From an uncultured Bacteroides sp. (lineage in GTDB: Bacteria > Bacteroidota > Bacteroidia > Bacteroidales > Bacteroidaceae), in NCBI RefSeq assembly GCF_937912035.1, contig NZ_CALDPF010000062.1:1-64000 (forward strand): DNA of 64,000 nt. The letters run 5' to 3'. Every line of letters starts with the position of its first letter. The stretch's first letter is position 1. Below, in pieces: positions 51,746 through 61,227 of this stretch. The notes under the pieces were generated by a model. It saw only the letters and a program-made list of their open reading frames with translations, did not search any database and was not told where the DNA came from. A program made the translations under genes and the position numbers.

Positions 51746-52819
51746 TTACAATATTCTGTGGAACAGAAGATGAGTTGGGTGAATAATGAACGGTGCCTGT
51801 GAAACCAACACAATACTTACAGAAGCTGCAACTATCCACAACAAGATCATAACGACTTTCATGGAAGTGGACATAGGCTCTTTCTTCCCTGTAATATGAA
51901 GTATAAGATGTATAACTCCAACTACAGGTATTCCTATCAGCAACAATCCGCAAACTACCATAGTGACAGCCACACCGGCAGATGTTCCAACCATATCCCA
52001 GTTGATGTAAGGCAATGCCTCATAGAAAAATGCCGGAACACTGACCAACACTCCGGTAGCAGCCATAAGCAATGCAAAAAGCACTATTAAGACTACTATC
52101 ACTACAGGAGCACAGCATATAGCCAATATGACAAATACCAACTTTACGATGAAGCCTAATACAGAGAAAAATATATTTCCCAATTTTTCAATAAATGTAC
52201 GTGGCTTCTCGGAATGGACATAATCATTCATCTTTTCAAAACCGTCTGTCACTGTTTTCCCTATATTCTCCATATTCACCGGCTCGCCTTTCATCTGAAG
52301 TTTCTCTGTAGCGGTATGTGCCATTGGTATTATAATCCATGCTATGATATATGCCAAAATGAACCCATGCAACAATATAGCACAGACTAAAAACAAGATT
52401 CGCGTCCATGCCACATCCCATCCAAAATATGCGGCAAGTCCTGAAACTACACCACCAAGGACTTTATCATCGGGATTTCTGAAAAGACGACGTTTCACTG
52501 TGTCATCACCGTTTGTATTGTTACGATAATCCTGAGTATTTTCATTCGACTCATCATCTGTATTGATTTCCTCCGGTTTACCCATGCGGGCTATCACTTC
52601 CTCCACATTCTCTATAGTGATGACCTGCTGACCATGAGAGATATATTCGGAAAACAGTTCAGCTATACGGTTTTCCATGTCCCTTACTATTTCATCAGCA
52701 TCGGTCTCACTACGGAAATGATATTTCAGATTATTCAGATAATTGTCCAATAATACATATGCATCTTCATCTATATGATAAACCGTGCCACCTAAATTAA
52801 CTGTCAATGTCTTTTTCAT
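51746..52819 (-). CDS. PspC-domain membrane protein
   Basis: This is a 357-residue protein. The N-terminal soluble region (1-100) contains GTVYHIDEDAYVLLDNYLNNLKYHF and the IENVEEVIARMGKPEEI helix seen in PadR-linked HAAS-type domains. A PspC domain (about 105-170, RRLFRNPDDKVLGGVVSGLAAYFGWDVAWTRILFLVCAI) with a membrane hairpin follows, then four or more further membrane helices (about 215-350). It probably senses or protects against envelope stress. Its ATG overlaps the PadR stop (ATGA), so the pair forms a regulator-effector operon typical of Bacteroidota. Confidence 0.88.
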   Translation of the reverse strand: MKKTLTVNLGGTVYHIDEDAYVLLDNYLNNLKYHFRSETDADEIVRDMENRIAELFSEYISHGQQVITIENVEEVIARMGKPEEINTDDESNENTQDYRNNTNGDDTVKRRLFRNPDDKVLGGVVSGLAAYFGWDVAWTRILFLVCAILLHGFILAYIIAWIIIPMAHTATEKLQMKGEPVNMENIGKTVTDGFEKMNDYVHSEKPRTFIEKLGNIFFSVLGFIVKLVFVILAICCAPVVIVVLIVLFALLMAATGVLVSVPAFFYEALPYINWDMVGTSAGVAVTMVVCGLLLIGIPVVGVIHLILHITGKKEPMSTSMKVVMILLWIVAASVSIVLVSQAPFIIHPTHLLFHRIL

Positions 52820-53163
52820 TTTGATTCAATTGTTAAAAGTTCGTTCCTTAAATGATTTACCGTATTGGAGAGTTCATCCCACGCCGTTTCCAACTCAGAC
52901 AATACCCCCTCTCCATCAGAGGTAAGTTTGTAGTATTTGCGTGGTGGTCCCTGAGTTGATTCAACCCACTCATACGAAAGGAGACCATCATTCTTCAGTC
53001 TGGTAAGTAAGGGATAAAGTGTGCCCTCCACTACTATAAGCTTTGCATCTTTCAGTTTTTGGATTATATCCGACGCATAAGACGGTTCTCTGTGCAACAA
53101 CAGGAGAATGCAGTACTCAAGCATACCCTTTCGCATCTGAGATTTTACATTATCTACATTCAT
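52816..53163 (-). CDS. PadR-family transcriptional regulator
   Basis: This 115-residue winged-helix repressor has MRKGMLEYCILLLLHREPSYASDIIQKLKDAKLIVVEGTLYPLLTRLKNDGLLSYEWVE (the PadR DNA-binding domain) followed by GPPRKYYKLTSDGEGVL and a C-terminal dimerisation helix. The frame extends 20 codons upstream, but the ATG at 53161-53163 is the family-typical start. It is transcribed with the PspC gene, which it probably controls together with itself. Confidence 0.9.
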   Translation of the reverse strand: MNVDNVKSQMRKGMLEYCILLLLHREPSYASDIIQKLKDAKLIVVEGTLYPLLTRLKNDGLLSYEWVESTQGPPRKYYKLTSDGEGVLSELETAWDELSNTVNHLRNELLTIESK

Positions 53164-53192
53164 GATTTTATTATTACTTTGTTTGTATGGCA

Positions 53193-53200
53193 CAAATATA
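53193..53200 (-). promoter_or_regulatory. Probable -7 element of padR-pspC
   Basis: Minus-strand TATATTTG, a perfect match, 30 bases before the ATG at 53163. No clear -33 at the right spacing. Confidence 0.42.
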
Positions 53201-53297
53201 TGTATAATTAGATTACCTTGCATTACAAAGTACTTGATATTTTATTATTTTTAATACAATTAACTAAAGTCCAGTTACAATAAGCCCGATAAAAACG

Positions 53298-53305
53298 TAT
53301 TTTTG
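53298..53305 (+). promoter_or_regulatory. Probable -7 element of the GNAT gene
   Basis: TATTTTTG, a perfect match, 27 bases before the ATG at 53333. The -33 region is diverged. Confidence 0.45.
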
Positions 53306-53332
53306 CGAGAGTACAACTAAAAACAAGGATAT

Positions 53333-53833
53333 ATGACTGACATTAGAAAAGCTACTACAGAGGATATCAAGCTGATAAACGAGTTGGCATGGATAGCATT
53401 TCCCACAACTTACAAGGATATCCTGACAAAAGAACAGATTGACTATATGATGGACTGGATGTATTCGCCTGAAAATCTTTTAAAACAGATGACGGAAGAA
53501 GGACATATTTACTATCTGGCATACTCTGACAACAAGCCTGCAGGATACGTGTCAATACAGAAGGAAGGCGAAAACCTGTTTCATCTGCAGAAAATCTATG
53601 TCTTGCCTGAATTTCAAAAAGAGCATATAGGAAAACAACTGTTCTGCAAAGCCAAAGAAGCAGTGAAAGAAATAAACAGGAAACCATGCAGAATGGAACT
53701 AAACGTGAACCGCCACAATCCGGCTCTGGGATTTTATCTTCACATGGGAATGAAAAAAGTTTCGGAAGGTGATTTCGACATTGGAGGAGGTTACTATATG
53801 AATGATTATATAATGGCGATTGATGTGGAATAA
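53333..53833 (+). CDS. GNAT-family N-acetyltransferase
   Basis: This 166-residue acetyltransferase opens with MTDIRKATTEDIKLINELAWIAFPTTY. The acetyl-CoA-binding segment LQKIYVLPEFQKEHIGKQLFCKAKEAV (about 83-110) has QKEHIGK in place of the usual Q/RxxGxG/A, so the pyrophosphate loop is somewhat diverged. RMELNVNRHNPALGFYLHMGMKKV is the typical C-terminal block. The acceptor is unknown; small polyamines or protein N-termini are common for this subgroup. It is monocistronic and shares a bidirectional terminator with the convergent DUF4301 gene. Confidence 0.9.
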   Translation: MTDIRKATTEDIKLINELAWIAFPTTYKDILTKEQIDYMMDWMYSPENLLKQMTEEGHIYYLAYSDNKPAGYVSIQKEGENLFHLQKIYVLPEFQKEHIGKQLFCKAKEAVKEINRKPCRMELNVNRHNPALGFYLHMGMKKVSEGDFDIGGGYYMNDYIMAIDVE

Positions 53834-53837
53834 AAAA

Positions 53838-53879
53838 ATATGCATGCAAACAGTGGAAAATGCCACTCTGCATGCATAT
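53838..53879. terminator. Bidirectional terminator between GNAT and DUF4301 genes
   Basis: ATATGCATGCA (53838-53848) pairs with TGCATGCATAT (53869-53879), and an inner CAGTGG/CCACTCTG stem extends it. A-run on the left and TTTTATTT on the right suit both directions. Confidence 0.78.
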
Positions 53880-53903
53880 TTTATTTATTATAATACCTCA
53901 AAA

Positions 53904-55424
53904 TTACTGGTGCTGTTCTCTCAGCAAGTCATTTACAGTCTTAACCGGATTGAATGTGCTCAAAGGAACTTCAACGAAAATAGTGTTCCAGTCACTCATT
54001 GAGCCATTCCACAATCCCGGAAGTTCAAGTGCCTTAAGTTCCTTGCCGCCTTTTGATTTATATGAAATAAATCCTGTAGCCTTGTCAACATAATTCACAA
54101 GATTGAACTTGTTGCCCTTATAGTCGCGAACGGCACAAACCAGGTCAACCGGATTGAAGTGTGTACCCTTTTCGAACATTGCTTTCTTTTCAGGATCGTT
54201 CATGTCAATCTGTGAACTTTCCAAAATCTGCAATGAAACTGTTCCGTCAGGATTATAAGCCAGGAACGGACCACCACCAGGTTCGCCCACATTCTTAACC
54301 ATACCGCAAACACGCATAGGACGGTTAAGTTTCTTACGCAGGTAAATTACCAGGTCGGCATCTTCCATATCCTTTATATCATCCTTGCGGCAGTGGAGCT
54401 GCTGCTGAACGAAACGGATGATATTTTCCAATTCATCATGACGATAATGACCGCTATCTAGTAGCTGAAGATATTCGAAAGCCTGTTTCTGAAGTGTTAC
54501 AAGAACTCCGGCAAGCAACTTCTTATAAGTTACTGTATCACCCTTCAGTCTGTCAGGAACTACATTATCTATATTCTTGATAAATACTATATCTGCATCA
54601 AGGTCATTCAGGTTTTCTATCAATGCGCCGTGACCGCCCGGACGGAACAAAAGTTTGCCGTTGTCGCGGAATGGCTTGTTCTCCATATCTGCAGCTACTG
54701 TATCAGTGCTTGGTTTCTGTTCAGAGAAACTGATGTTGTATTTTACACCATATTTAGCAGCGTACTGAGCAACCTTTTCATCTACAAGTTTTGCAAACAG
54801 TTCGCGATGTTCTGTAGATACGGTGAAATGTACATTCACTTCCCCACTCTTTCCGGCAGCATACAAAGCTCCTTCTACAAGATGCTCTTCGAGCGGAGTA
54901 CGAACGCCGTCTTCATATTTATGGAATTTAAGCAGACCTTTTGGCAATGCTCCGTAATTCAAGCCGGCAGATTCCAGAAGATTTGCAACAACATCTTTAT
55001 AATTGCCTTCTGAAATCAAAGCTTCAATACCTTTACCGTTGTTCTTTACGCAAGCAGCATCAAGGTCGGCATAAAAAGCAAAATTATTGATATTGTTAAA
55101 GAATTTCTTTTCGAAATCGGTTGTAGGAACATCATAGTCTGCGCCAAGGAATTCGAACATATTCTTGAACATACGGCTGGCAGCACCAGACGCAGGTACA
55201 AACTTGACTATTTTCTTATCGCCTTCCTTATATGCGTCCCAAGCTGCAAGATATGTTTTCTGAGCATCTTCACTCGCAAGCATAATACCGCGGTTTTCAA
55301 CTGATGCAGCTGCAAATAATTTTAGAAAAGGGAAACCTTTTTCGAAACAAGCTAACTGTTCGGCAATCTGTTCTTCGGAGATGCCTTTCTTAGCCAATAA
55401 ATCTTTATCTTCTTGTGTTAACAT
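53904..55424 (-). CDS. DUF4301 family protein
   Basis: This 506-residue soluble protein opens LTQEDKDLLAKKGISEEQIAEQLACFEKGFPFLKL, matching DUF4301. Several glycine-rich blocks suggest a nucleotidyltransferase-like core: FVPASGAASRMFKNMFEF (about 79-96), LFRPGGHGALIENLNDLDADIVFIKNIDNVVPD (about 260-292) and GEPGGGPFLAYNPDG (about 379-393). The pattern PGGHGALxxNL...D...K.IDN recalls sugar-phosphate nucleotidylyltransferases. The family function is not established. It is common and conserved in Bacteroidales, and is monocistronic here. Confidence 0.88.
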   Translation of the reverse strand: MLTQEDKDLLAKKGISEEQIAEQLACFEKGFPFLKLFAAASVENRGIMLASEDAQKTYLAAWDAYKEGDKKIVKFVPASGAASRMFKNMFEFLGADYDVPTTDFEKKFFNNINNFAFYADLDAACVKNNGKGIEALISEGNYKDVVANLLESAGLNYGALPKGLLKFHKYEDGVRTPLEEHLVEGALYAAGKSGEVNVHFTVSTEHRELFAKLVDEKVAQYAAKYGVKYNISFSEQKPSTDTVAADMENKPFRDNGKLLFRPGGHGALIENLNDLDADIVFIKNIDNVVPDRLKGDTVTYKKLLAGVLVTLQKQAFEYLQLLDSGHYRHDELENIIRFVQQQLHCRKDDIKDMEDADLVIYLRKKLNRPMRVCGMVKNVGEPGGGPFLAYNPDGTVSLQILESSQIDMNDPEKKAMFEKGTHFNPVDLVCAVRDYKGNKFNLVNYVDKATGFISYKSKGGKELKALELPGLWNGSMSDWNTIFVEVPLSTFNPVKTVNDLLREQHQ

Positions 55425-55553
55425 ATTGTATAAATTAAGTAATGAATTCGTTCAATAGTATAGAAATCTGCTCAAAATTATAAAAAAGGGCGAAATATAA
55501 CTAATATAATGAAGAAAAAAACTATCTTTACACACAAGAAAAAGGATAAAGTC

Positions 55554-57770
55554 ATGGAAGAAACAGCTTTTTTTAACAGTAATGAAAAAGAATTACTCTT
55601 TACATTATATAAAAAACTACTAAGGCTATCTAAAGACACACTGCAAAAGGATGACTGCAGAAAAATAAAATCACATCTTATCAAGGTGATGAAGAACGGG
55701 GGTATTCCAAGAAATGCATTTGGAATGAATCCGATAATAAAAGACATGCAGACAGCCGTTATTGTAGCCGAAGAGATAGGCATGCGCCGTGCCTCCATAC
55801 TGGGTATAATGCTTCACGAATCTGTGAAATATAATCTTTGTACACTTGATGAAGTAAAAAACGAATACGGAGAGGACGTAGCAGGTATAATCAAAGGGCT
55901 TGTAAAAATAAATGAACTTTATGCCAAAAGTCCGACTATAGAATCGGAAAACTTCAGAAATCTTCTGCTCTCATTCGCGGAAGACATGAGGGTTATTCTT
56001 ATAATCATTGCAGACAGGGTAAACCTGATGCGACAGATTAAGGATTCTGAAAACGATGAAGCCAGAATCATGGTTTCGAATGAAGCGGCATATCTGTATG
56101 CTCCTTTAGCGCACAAGCTAGGATTGTACAAGTTAAAATCCGAGCTGGAGGACTTGTCACTGAAATACACGCAGCATGACATTTATTATCATATAAAAGA
56201 AAAGCTGAACGCCACAAAACAAGCTCGCGACAGATATATTGACGCCTTTATCGAGCCTATCAAGAAGAAGCTGGAGGATGCAGGACTGAAATTCCACATG
56301 AAAGGAAGAACCAAGTCCATACACTCGATATATCAGAAGATGAAAAAACAGGGTTGCCCTTTCGAAGGTGTTTACGACCTGTTTGCCATAAGAATAATCC
56401 TTGACTCTGAACTGGAAAAAGAAAAACAGGAATGCTGGCAGGCATATTCGATTGTTACTGACATGTATCTGCCTAACCCGAAACGTCTGCGCGACTGGCT
56501 GTCGGTGCCTAAAAGCAACGGATACGAATCGCTTCATATCACCGTGATGGGCCCTGAAGGCAAATGGGTGGAAGTACAGATACGTACTGAAAGGATGGAT
56601 GAAATAGCCGAGAAAGGTCTGGCTGCACACTGGAGATACAAAGGCATTAAAGGTGAGACAGGGCTTGACGAATGGCTTAACTCCATACGCGAGACACTGG
56701 AAAATGCCGACAGCGATATCGAGGCCATGGATCAGTTCAAACTCGACCTTTACAAAGATGAAGTGTTTGTTTTTACACCGAAAGGTGACCTCTACAAACT
56801 TCCTCAAGGAGCAACGGTCCTGGACTTTGCCTTTACCATTCACACTAACCTTGGAAGCAAGTGTATAGGTGCAAGGGTGAACGGAAAGAATGTCCAGCTG
56901 AAACAGATTCTGAACAGTGGAGATCAGGTGGAAATCATGACCTCCAACACTCAGGTGCCGAAGCAAGACTGGCTGAATTTTGTAACTACTTCGAAAGCCA
57001 GAACAAAAATACGACAGGCACTAAAAGAAATAGCGGCACGACAAACACAGTTTGCCAAGGAAACGCTTGAACGTAAATTCAAAAACAAGAAAATTGAATA
57101 CGACGAGTCCATACTGATGCGACTTATCAAAAAGATGGGCTTCAAGAGCGTAACAGATTTCTACAAGAGCATATCCGACGAGAGCAGCGATATAAATACG
57201 ATTATCGACAAATACGTGGAGATGCAAAAGCGTGAGACGGAACAACGCGAAGAAGTGATATACAGAAGTGCCGAGGCATATAATCTGCAACAGAACGCAG
57301 AAGTCAAAGATTACTTCAAAGACGATGTGCTGGTGATAGACCAGAACCTGAAAGGAATTGATTTTAATCTGGCAAAATGCTGTAATCCTATCTATGGAGA
57401 CGATGTGTTCGGATTTGTCACTATCTCAGGAGGTATAAAGATACACCGCTGCGACTGTCCTAATGCTCCAGAGATGAAGGCCAGATTTCCGTACCGTATA
57501 GTACGCGCCAGATGGGCAGGCAAGAGTCAGGGCAAACAATATCCTATTACACTGCGTATAGTAGGACATGACGACATAGGTATTGTTACAAACATCACTT
57601 CTATCATCAACAAGGAGAACGATATACTTTTAAGATCAATCAGTGTAGATTCGCACGACGGATTGTTCTCAGGAATGCTTACGGTAATGGTGGATGATAC
57701 ATCAAAACTGGAAGCATTGATAAAAAAACTAAGGACAGTAAAAGGTGTAAAACAGGTGAACCGAGGTTAA
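55554..57770 (+). CDS. relA: RelA-type (p)ppGpp synthetase with degenerate hydrolase domain
   Basis: This is a 738-residue long RelA/SpoT homologue. In the N-terminal hydrolase domain the HDxxED motif reads HESVKY (H88, E89) and ADRVNLMRQI replaces ADRLHNMRTL, so hydrolase activity is probably lost. The synthetase domain is intact: RTKSIHSIYQKMKKQG, VYDLFAIRIIL, KSNGYESLHITVMGP and EVQIRTERMDEIAEKGLAAHW. TGS (VFVFTPKGDLYKLPQGATVLDFAFTIHTNLG), helical, CC/zinc-finger-like (KCCNPIYGDDVFGFVTISGGIKIHRCDC) and ACT domains follow. The frame extends to 55509, but a -7-like TATCTTTA at 55523-55530 favours ATG 55554. Expected role: stringent response to amino-acid starvation. Confidence 0.88.
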   Translation: MEETAFFNSNEKELLFTLYKKLLRLSKDTLQKDDCRKIKSHLIKVMKNGGIPRNAFGMNPIIKDMQTAVIVAEEIGMRRASILGIMLHESVKYNLCTLDEVKNEYGEDVAGIIKGLVKINELYAKSPTIESENFRNLLLSFAEDMRVILIIIADRVNLMRQIKDSENDEARIMVSNEAAYLYAPLAHKLGLYKLKSELEDLSLKYTQHDIYYHIKEKLNATKQARDRYIDAFIEPIKKKLEDAGLKFHMKGRTKSIHSIYQKMKKQGCPFEGVYDLFAIRIILDSELEKEKQECWQAYSIVTDMYLPNPKRLRDWLSVPKSNGYESLHITVMGPEGKWVEVQIRTERMDEIAEKGLAAHWRYKGIKGETGLDEWLNSIRETLENADSDIEAMDQFKLDLYKDEVFVFTPKGDLYKLPQGATVLDFAFTIHTNLGSKCIGARVNGKNVQLKQILNSGDQVEIMTSNTQVPKQDWLNFVTTSKARTKIRQALKEIAARQTQFAKETLERKFKNKKIEYDESILMRLIKKMGFKSVTDFYKSISDESSDINTIIDKYVEMQKRETEQREEVIYRSAEAYNLQQNAEVKDYFKDDVLVIDQNLKGIDFNLAKCCNPIYGDDVFGFVTISGGIKIHRCDCPNAPEMKARFPYRIVRARWAGKSQGKQYPITLRIVGHDDIGIVTNITSIINKENDILLRSISVDSHDGLFSGMLTVMVDDTSKLEALIKKLRTVKGVKQVNRG

Positions 57771-57875
57771 AATCAATCTGTTACAGCAATATTCTGTTAA
57801 TTTTGGTGATTAAAAGCATTTATAAATTAGATTATAAACTAAATTCGCAACAAGAATTATAAAAGTAGAACAAGT

Positions 57876-58277
57876 ATGAAGAAATTTATTCTTACCACAG
57901 TTATGTTCTTCATGGGCATAATCATGGTAATGGCTGCCGGTACAGCAGAAATAAAGTTTGAGACAACGACACACGATTTTGGCAGTTTCTCGGAAAACAG
58001 TCCTAAAGTGACATGTACTTTCAAATTCACTAATGTAGGCGACGGTCCTCTGGTCATTCATCAGGCTATAGCAACATGCGGATGCACGGTACCACAGTAT
58101 CCTAAGGAACCTATCAAACCGGGTGAGAGCGGTGAAATTACAGTTACTTACAATGGTGCCGGTAAGTTTCCCGGAAGATTCCAGAAGACAATTACATTAC
58201 GCACAAACGGAAAATCTGAAATCACTCGCCTAATTGTAAAAGGCGATATGATGCCAGCCGCTGCTGATACTAAATAG
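57876..58277 (+). CDS. Exported DUF1573 protein
   Basis: This 133-residue protein has a signal peptide (FILTTVMFFMGIIMVMAAGTA) and no lipobox. The single DUF1573 domain fills the mature part: EIKFETTTHDFGSFSENSPKVTCTFKFTNVGDGPLVIHQAIATCGCTVPQYPKEPIKPGESGEITVTY. The ATCGCT block is the family hallmark. It is short and periplasmic, with function unknown. It lies 105 bases after relA with AT-rich sequence between, and so may have its own promoter. Confidence 0.87.
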   Translation: MKKFILTTVMFFMGIIMVMAAGTAEIKFETTTHDFGSFSENSPKVTCTFKFTNVGDGPLVIHQAIATCGCTVPQYPKEPIKPGESGEITVTYNGAGKFPGRFQKTITLRTNGKSEITRLIVKGDMMPAAADTK

Positions 58278-58308
58278 GGGCGAATATCCATAAATAATGA
58301 CAATATAA

Positions 58309-58357
58309 AAATCTCCTACCTCAGCTACTCTTTTATTAGCTGAAGTAGGAGATTTTT
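58309..58357. terminator. Bidirectional terminator between DUF1573 and BACON genes
   Basis: AAATCTCCTAC and GTAGGAGATTT arms extend inward through TCAGCTA/TAGCTGA, with TTTTT on the right and AAAA on the left. It serves both convergent genes. Confidence 0.8.
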
Positions 58358-58381
58358 ATTTTATCATCGTATTTATCTCAA

Positions 58382-59794
58382 CTATTTATAACTCAATGTA
58401 TAAGTTACTGTATCTACATCGCTTCCGATCTTATTTTTCTTATACGACTGTTTTTCACAGAAATAAATCTTAATGCCGTCATGCTCCTCGGCAACTTCAT
58501 CAGTAACTACAATCTTATAACTTATTTCATAAATATCGAATCCGGTTGTTATAGTAACCTTGGTAAGGTTATTGTCCTTGTCATACTCACATGAAAAAAT
58601 ATCATCATAATTATTGAAATCGGTTTCCCTGTATTCCACTTCACGTATTACTGTTCCAGGAGCTTCTGTAGATGTCTCAACTTTATCTGAAGGTTCTTCA
58701 TATTTTATTTTATCTCTTTTCTCTATAAAATAATCACCGGTTTTTCCCAATCGGCCTATAGTAGATAACATTGATATTGCCTCATCACTCAAATTCCAGT
58801 CTTCATAAACAGAATAGAAAGTGATCATGTCAATGATATTGTTGTTTGGGTATTTGTTTGGATAGAAAGTCGGGATATCAAAATTAATTATATTTTCATC
58901 GTAATCAACTTCGGCGATTTTGGTCAGATAACCGTTTTCGTATGTGAAATTATACTGTGTACCTTTCTCAGGACTATATCCACCGTACATTATAGCTTGT
59001 TTTAATCTGCCATCGTCATAATATGAGATTACACTCTTATCCAAATACTTATTCTCATAAGAGTCAAACTTACGTACTTTTACAGCATTTCCTTTATCAT
59101 TCAGATTTACAATGTATTTTTCTTCGTTAGTTCCACTATCACTGTATTCCCTTGAAATTACCTGTATTTCATCAACAATAGTATAGTCGTAGATAGTTTC
59201 GTATGAGTAGTCATTTTCGTCAAAATCAGCACTTGCTATTTTCACGACTCTTCCTTTGTCATCGTAACTGTACTTCATAGTTTCTTCCGAAACAGTAACA
59301 GCATCAGGATTATCTACTTTCTCACTATTAAATTCCCATCTGTTTGTAATATATTCCACCTGCCTTGTTACTGTGCCATCGGCATTTTCAGCCACTTGCT
59401 CAATAGTTATCTTTATAGTTGCATCACCACATTGGATAATGATCTCCGCTTTACGATTGACTCCGGTAAAATTCTTTGATATAGACAATGTCAGTGAAAC
59501 ATTTCCAGCCTCACCACTATATGCACTTAATTTCAACCAGTCAACATTATTTTCTGTATCAGCTTTTGATGAAGTAACATCTTTTACAGTAGCATTCCAT
59601 GCTGCAGCTGCAGTAAATTTAATAACTTGCCCTTCACCATTTTCATCCGCCTTTACAGTGACTTCTGTCTTAGTGTCATTTGATAAAACCAATTCAGTAT
59701 CTCCCCCATTTCCATCGTCGTCATTTCCAATACCTTCTTCACACCCTGCCAGCATTAAAGCTGTACAAAAAATTAAACAATAAAACTTTCTCAT
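58382..59794 (-). CDS. BACON-domain lipoprotein
   Basis: This is a 470-residue lipoprotein. ATG 59794 (MRKFYCLIFCTALMLAGC, lipobox Cys18) is chosen over the longer frame. An acidic linker is followed by a BACON domain at about 45-125 (IKFTAAAAWNATVKDVTSSK ... WLKLSAYSGEAGNVSLTLSISKNFTGVNRKAEIIIQCGDATIKITIEQ), a domain common in Bacteroidota surface proteins. The rest (150-470) has DUF4595-like beta-rich repeats such as MKYSYDDKGRVVKIAS and VISYYDDGRLKQAIMYGG. It is probably surface exposed, with ligand unknown. There is no polysaccharide-utilisation gene beside it. Confidence 0.82.
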   Translation of the reverse strand: MRKFYCLIFCTALMLAGCEEGIGNDDDGNGGDTELVLSNDTKTEVTVKADENGEGQVIKFTAAAAWNATVKDVTSSKADTENNVDWLKLSAYSGEAGNVSLTLSISKNFTGVNRKAEIIIQCGDATIKITIEQVAENADGTVTRQVEYITNRWEFNSEKVDNPDAVTVSEETMKYSYDDKGRVVKIASADFDENDYSYETIYDYTIVDEIQVISREYSDSGTNEEKYIVNLNDKGNAVKVRKFDSYENKYLDKSVISYYDDGRLKQAIMYGGYSPEKGTQYNFTYENGYLTKIAEVDYDENIINFDIPTFYPNKYPNNNIIDMITFYSVYEDWNLSDEAISMLSTIGRLGKTGDYFIEKRDKIKYEEPSDKVETSTEAPGTVIREVEYRETDFNNYDDIFSCEYDKDNNLTKVTITTGFDIYEISYKIVVTDEVAEEHDGIKIYFCEKQSYKKNKIGSDVDTVTYTLSYK

Positions 59795-59914
59795 ACATCT
59801 TTTTTTTAGATTAAACATATAAATTTTACGATAAGACAAAGGAAAGGAATAATCAAAATAAATAAAACACGGAAATCAGTGAATATATAATCATACACCC
59901 AATAATATGAAATA

Positions 59915-59969
59915 AAAAAACTCCTGCATTAACCTTTATTAGTTTACATGGTTAAATGCAGGAGTTTTT
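59915..59969 (-). terminator. Terminator of the TlpA-like gene
   Basis: Arms AAAAACTCCTGCATTAAC and GTTAAATGCAGGAGTTTTT form a 17-18 bp stem with a 17-base loop. Read leftward the stem is followed by TTTTTTTATTTC. It lies 70 bases after the stop codon at 60038. Confidence 0.8.
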
Positions 59970-60037
59970 ATTTCACAGCTTACTTTTTATGAGTAATATG
60001 CCATATATATTGAGAATATCTCAATAGTTAATAGATT

Positions 60038-61138
60038 TTATTTCAATAATTCACCAAGTTTTGCAGCAATGTCTTCGCCACGCAAATCTCTGGCAATGAT
60101 ATTTCCTTCCTGGTCGACAAGAACTGTAGCCGGAATAGCACGAACACCATACAACTTGGCACCTTCACACTGCCATGCCTTTAGATCGGACATCTGAGGC
60201 CATGTAATGTTTAAATCCTTTATAGCTTGTTTCCACTTGTCAGCATCTTTATCAAGTGATACACCTACTATACCAAAACCTTTAGACTTAAACTGTTTAT
60301 ATGCATCCACCACGTTAGGCATTTCCTGACGGCATGGTCCACACCAGCTAGCCCAGAAATCAATAAGAGTATATTTGTTCTTACTAATGAAATCAGAAAG
60401 TTTTACAGTTTCACCTTCAGGAGTATTCATTGTAAAATCAATATATTTCTTACCTACAACTGTATTCATTGCGTTGTCGATATATTCTTTCAAACGAGAC
60501 ATTGACGAAGATGCAAGGAACTTCTGAGGCAACTTTTCAAGCAAAGCATTTGCCTGCTCAACTTCAAAAGAAAATCCGTTTGACTGCAAAAGATAAGCAC
60601 CAACTGCATTGTTGATATTTGCTTCTGTCTGCGCATAAACATAGTCCATACATTCTTCAGATACTTTATCATACGCATTAACCAACGAATCTTTCTGCAC
60701 ATCTGTAAGAGTTGTATCTGTACGGAATGTAGTAGCTATAGCAGTCATCTGATTTTCAAAACCAGAATATTTTTCTATAAATGCAGCAAAAGCATCGTTG
60801 GATGGAGTTCCGGAAACTTTTGAATTTCCTTTGGCAATATTAATGTTTATGTTACCCTCTTCAACAAATACGGTAGCATTTAGATCCTGAGTTTCATTAC
60901 CATAAATTATAAACTTAGGTGCAAACACTGAGTCCGGCATTCCCTTAAACTCAAATTTACCGTTTTTTACAATAGCAGAATCCAAATTGAAGGCTTCTCT
61001 GCCATCGTAATAACGCATGTAAACATAATCGCCATCCTTAGCTCCGTCAATAGTACCGTTGATGGTATAACCACCTTTCTCCTGACATGCAGCCAATGCC
61101 ATTACACCAGCTGCAGCAAATAGTAATCCTTTTTTCAT
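60038..61138 (-). CDS. TlpA-like thioredoxin-fold lipoprotein with DUF4369 domain
   Basis: This is a 366-residue lipoprotein with lipobox ALAAC (Cys18). The N-terminal DUF4369 domain (about 22-125) has GYTINGTIDGAKDGDYVYMRYYDGREAFNLDSAIVKNGKFEFKG. A helical middle region leads to a C-terminal thioredoxin/AhpC-TSA domain (about 230-366) with the active site FWASWCGPCRQEMPN. It probably reduces or isomerises disulfides, or cytochrome c CxxCH cysteines, in the periplasm. Such proteins are numerous in Bacteroidota. A role with the CcsBA locus 10 kb away is possible but unsupported by position. Confidence 0.9.
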   Translation of the reverse strand: MKKGLLFAAAGVMALAACQEKGGYTINGTIDGAKDGDYVYMRYYDGREAFNLDSAIVKNGKFEFKGMPDSVFAPKFIIYGNETQDLNATVFVEEGNININIAKGNSKVSGTPSNDAFAAFIEKYSGFENQMTAIATTFRTDTTLTDVQKDSLVNAYDKVSEECMDYVYAQTEANINNAVGAYLLQSNGFSFEVEQANALLEKLPQKFLASSSMSRLKEYIDNAMNTVVGKKYIDFTMNTPEGETVKLSDFISKNKYTLIDFWASWCGPCRQEMPNVVDAYKQFKSKGFGIVGVSLDKDADKWKQAIKDLNITWPQMSDLKAWQCEGAKLYGVRAIPATVLVDQEGNIIARDLRGEDIAAKLGELLK

Positions 61139-61167
61139 TTCTATTTAAAATATAAAATTAATGTCTG

Positions 61168-61175
61168 CAAATTTA
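61168..61175 (-). promoter_or_regulatory. Probable -7 element of the TlpA-like gene
   Basis: Minus-strand TAAATTTG matches the -7 consensus, 29 bases before the start codon. No good -33 partner. Confidence 0.4.
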
Positions 61176-61227
61176 TATCATTAGAATTTAATATCGGTAA
61201 TATTAATATCATTTTAATTATATTTAA

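Noticed and set aside
56157..56966. 269-codon minus-strand frame opposite relA
   Set aside because: The plus strand has continuous RelA synthetase and TGS motifs; the antisense frame is Phe/His/Tyr-rich and matches nothing.
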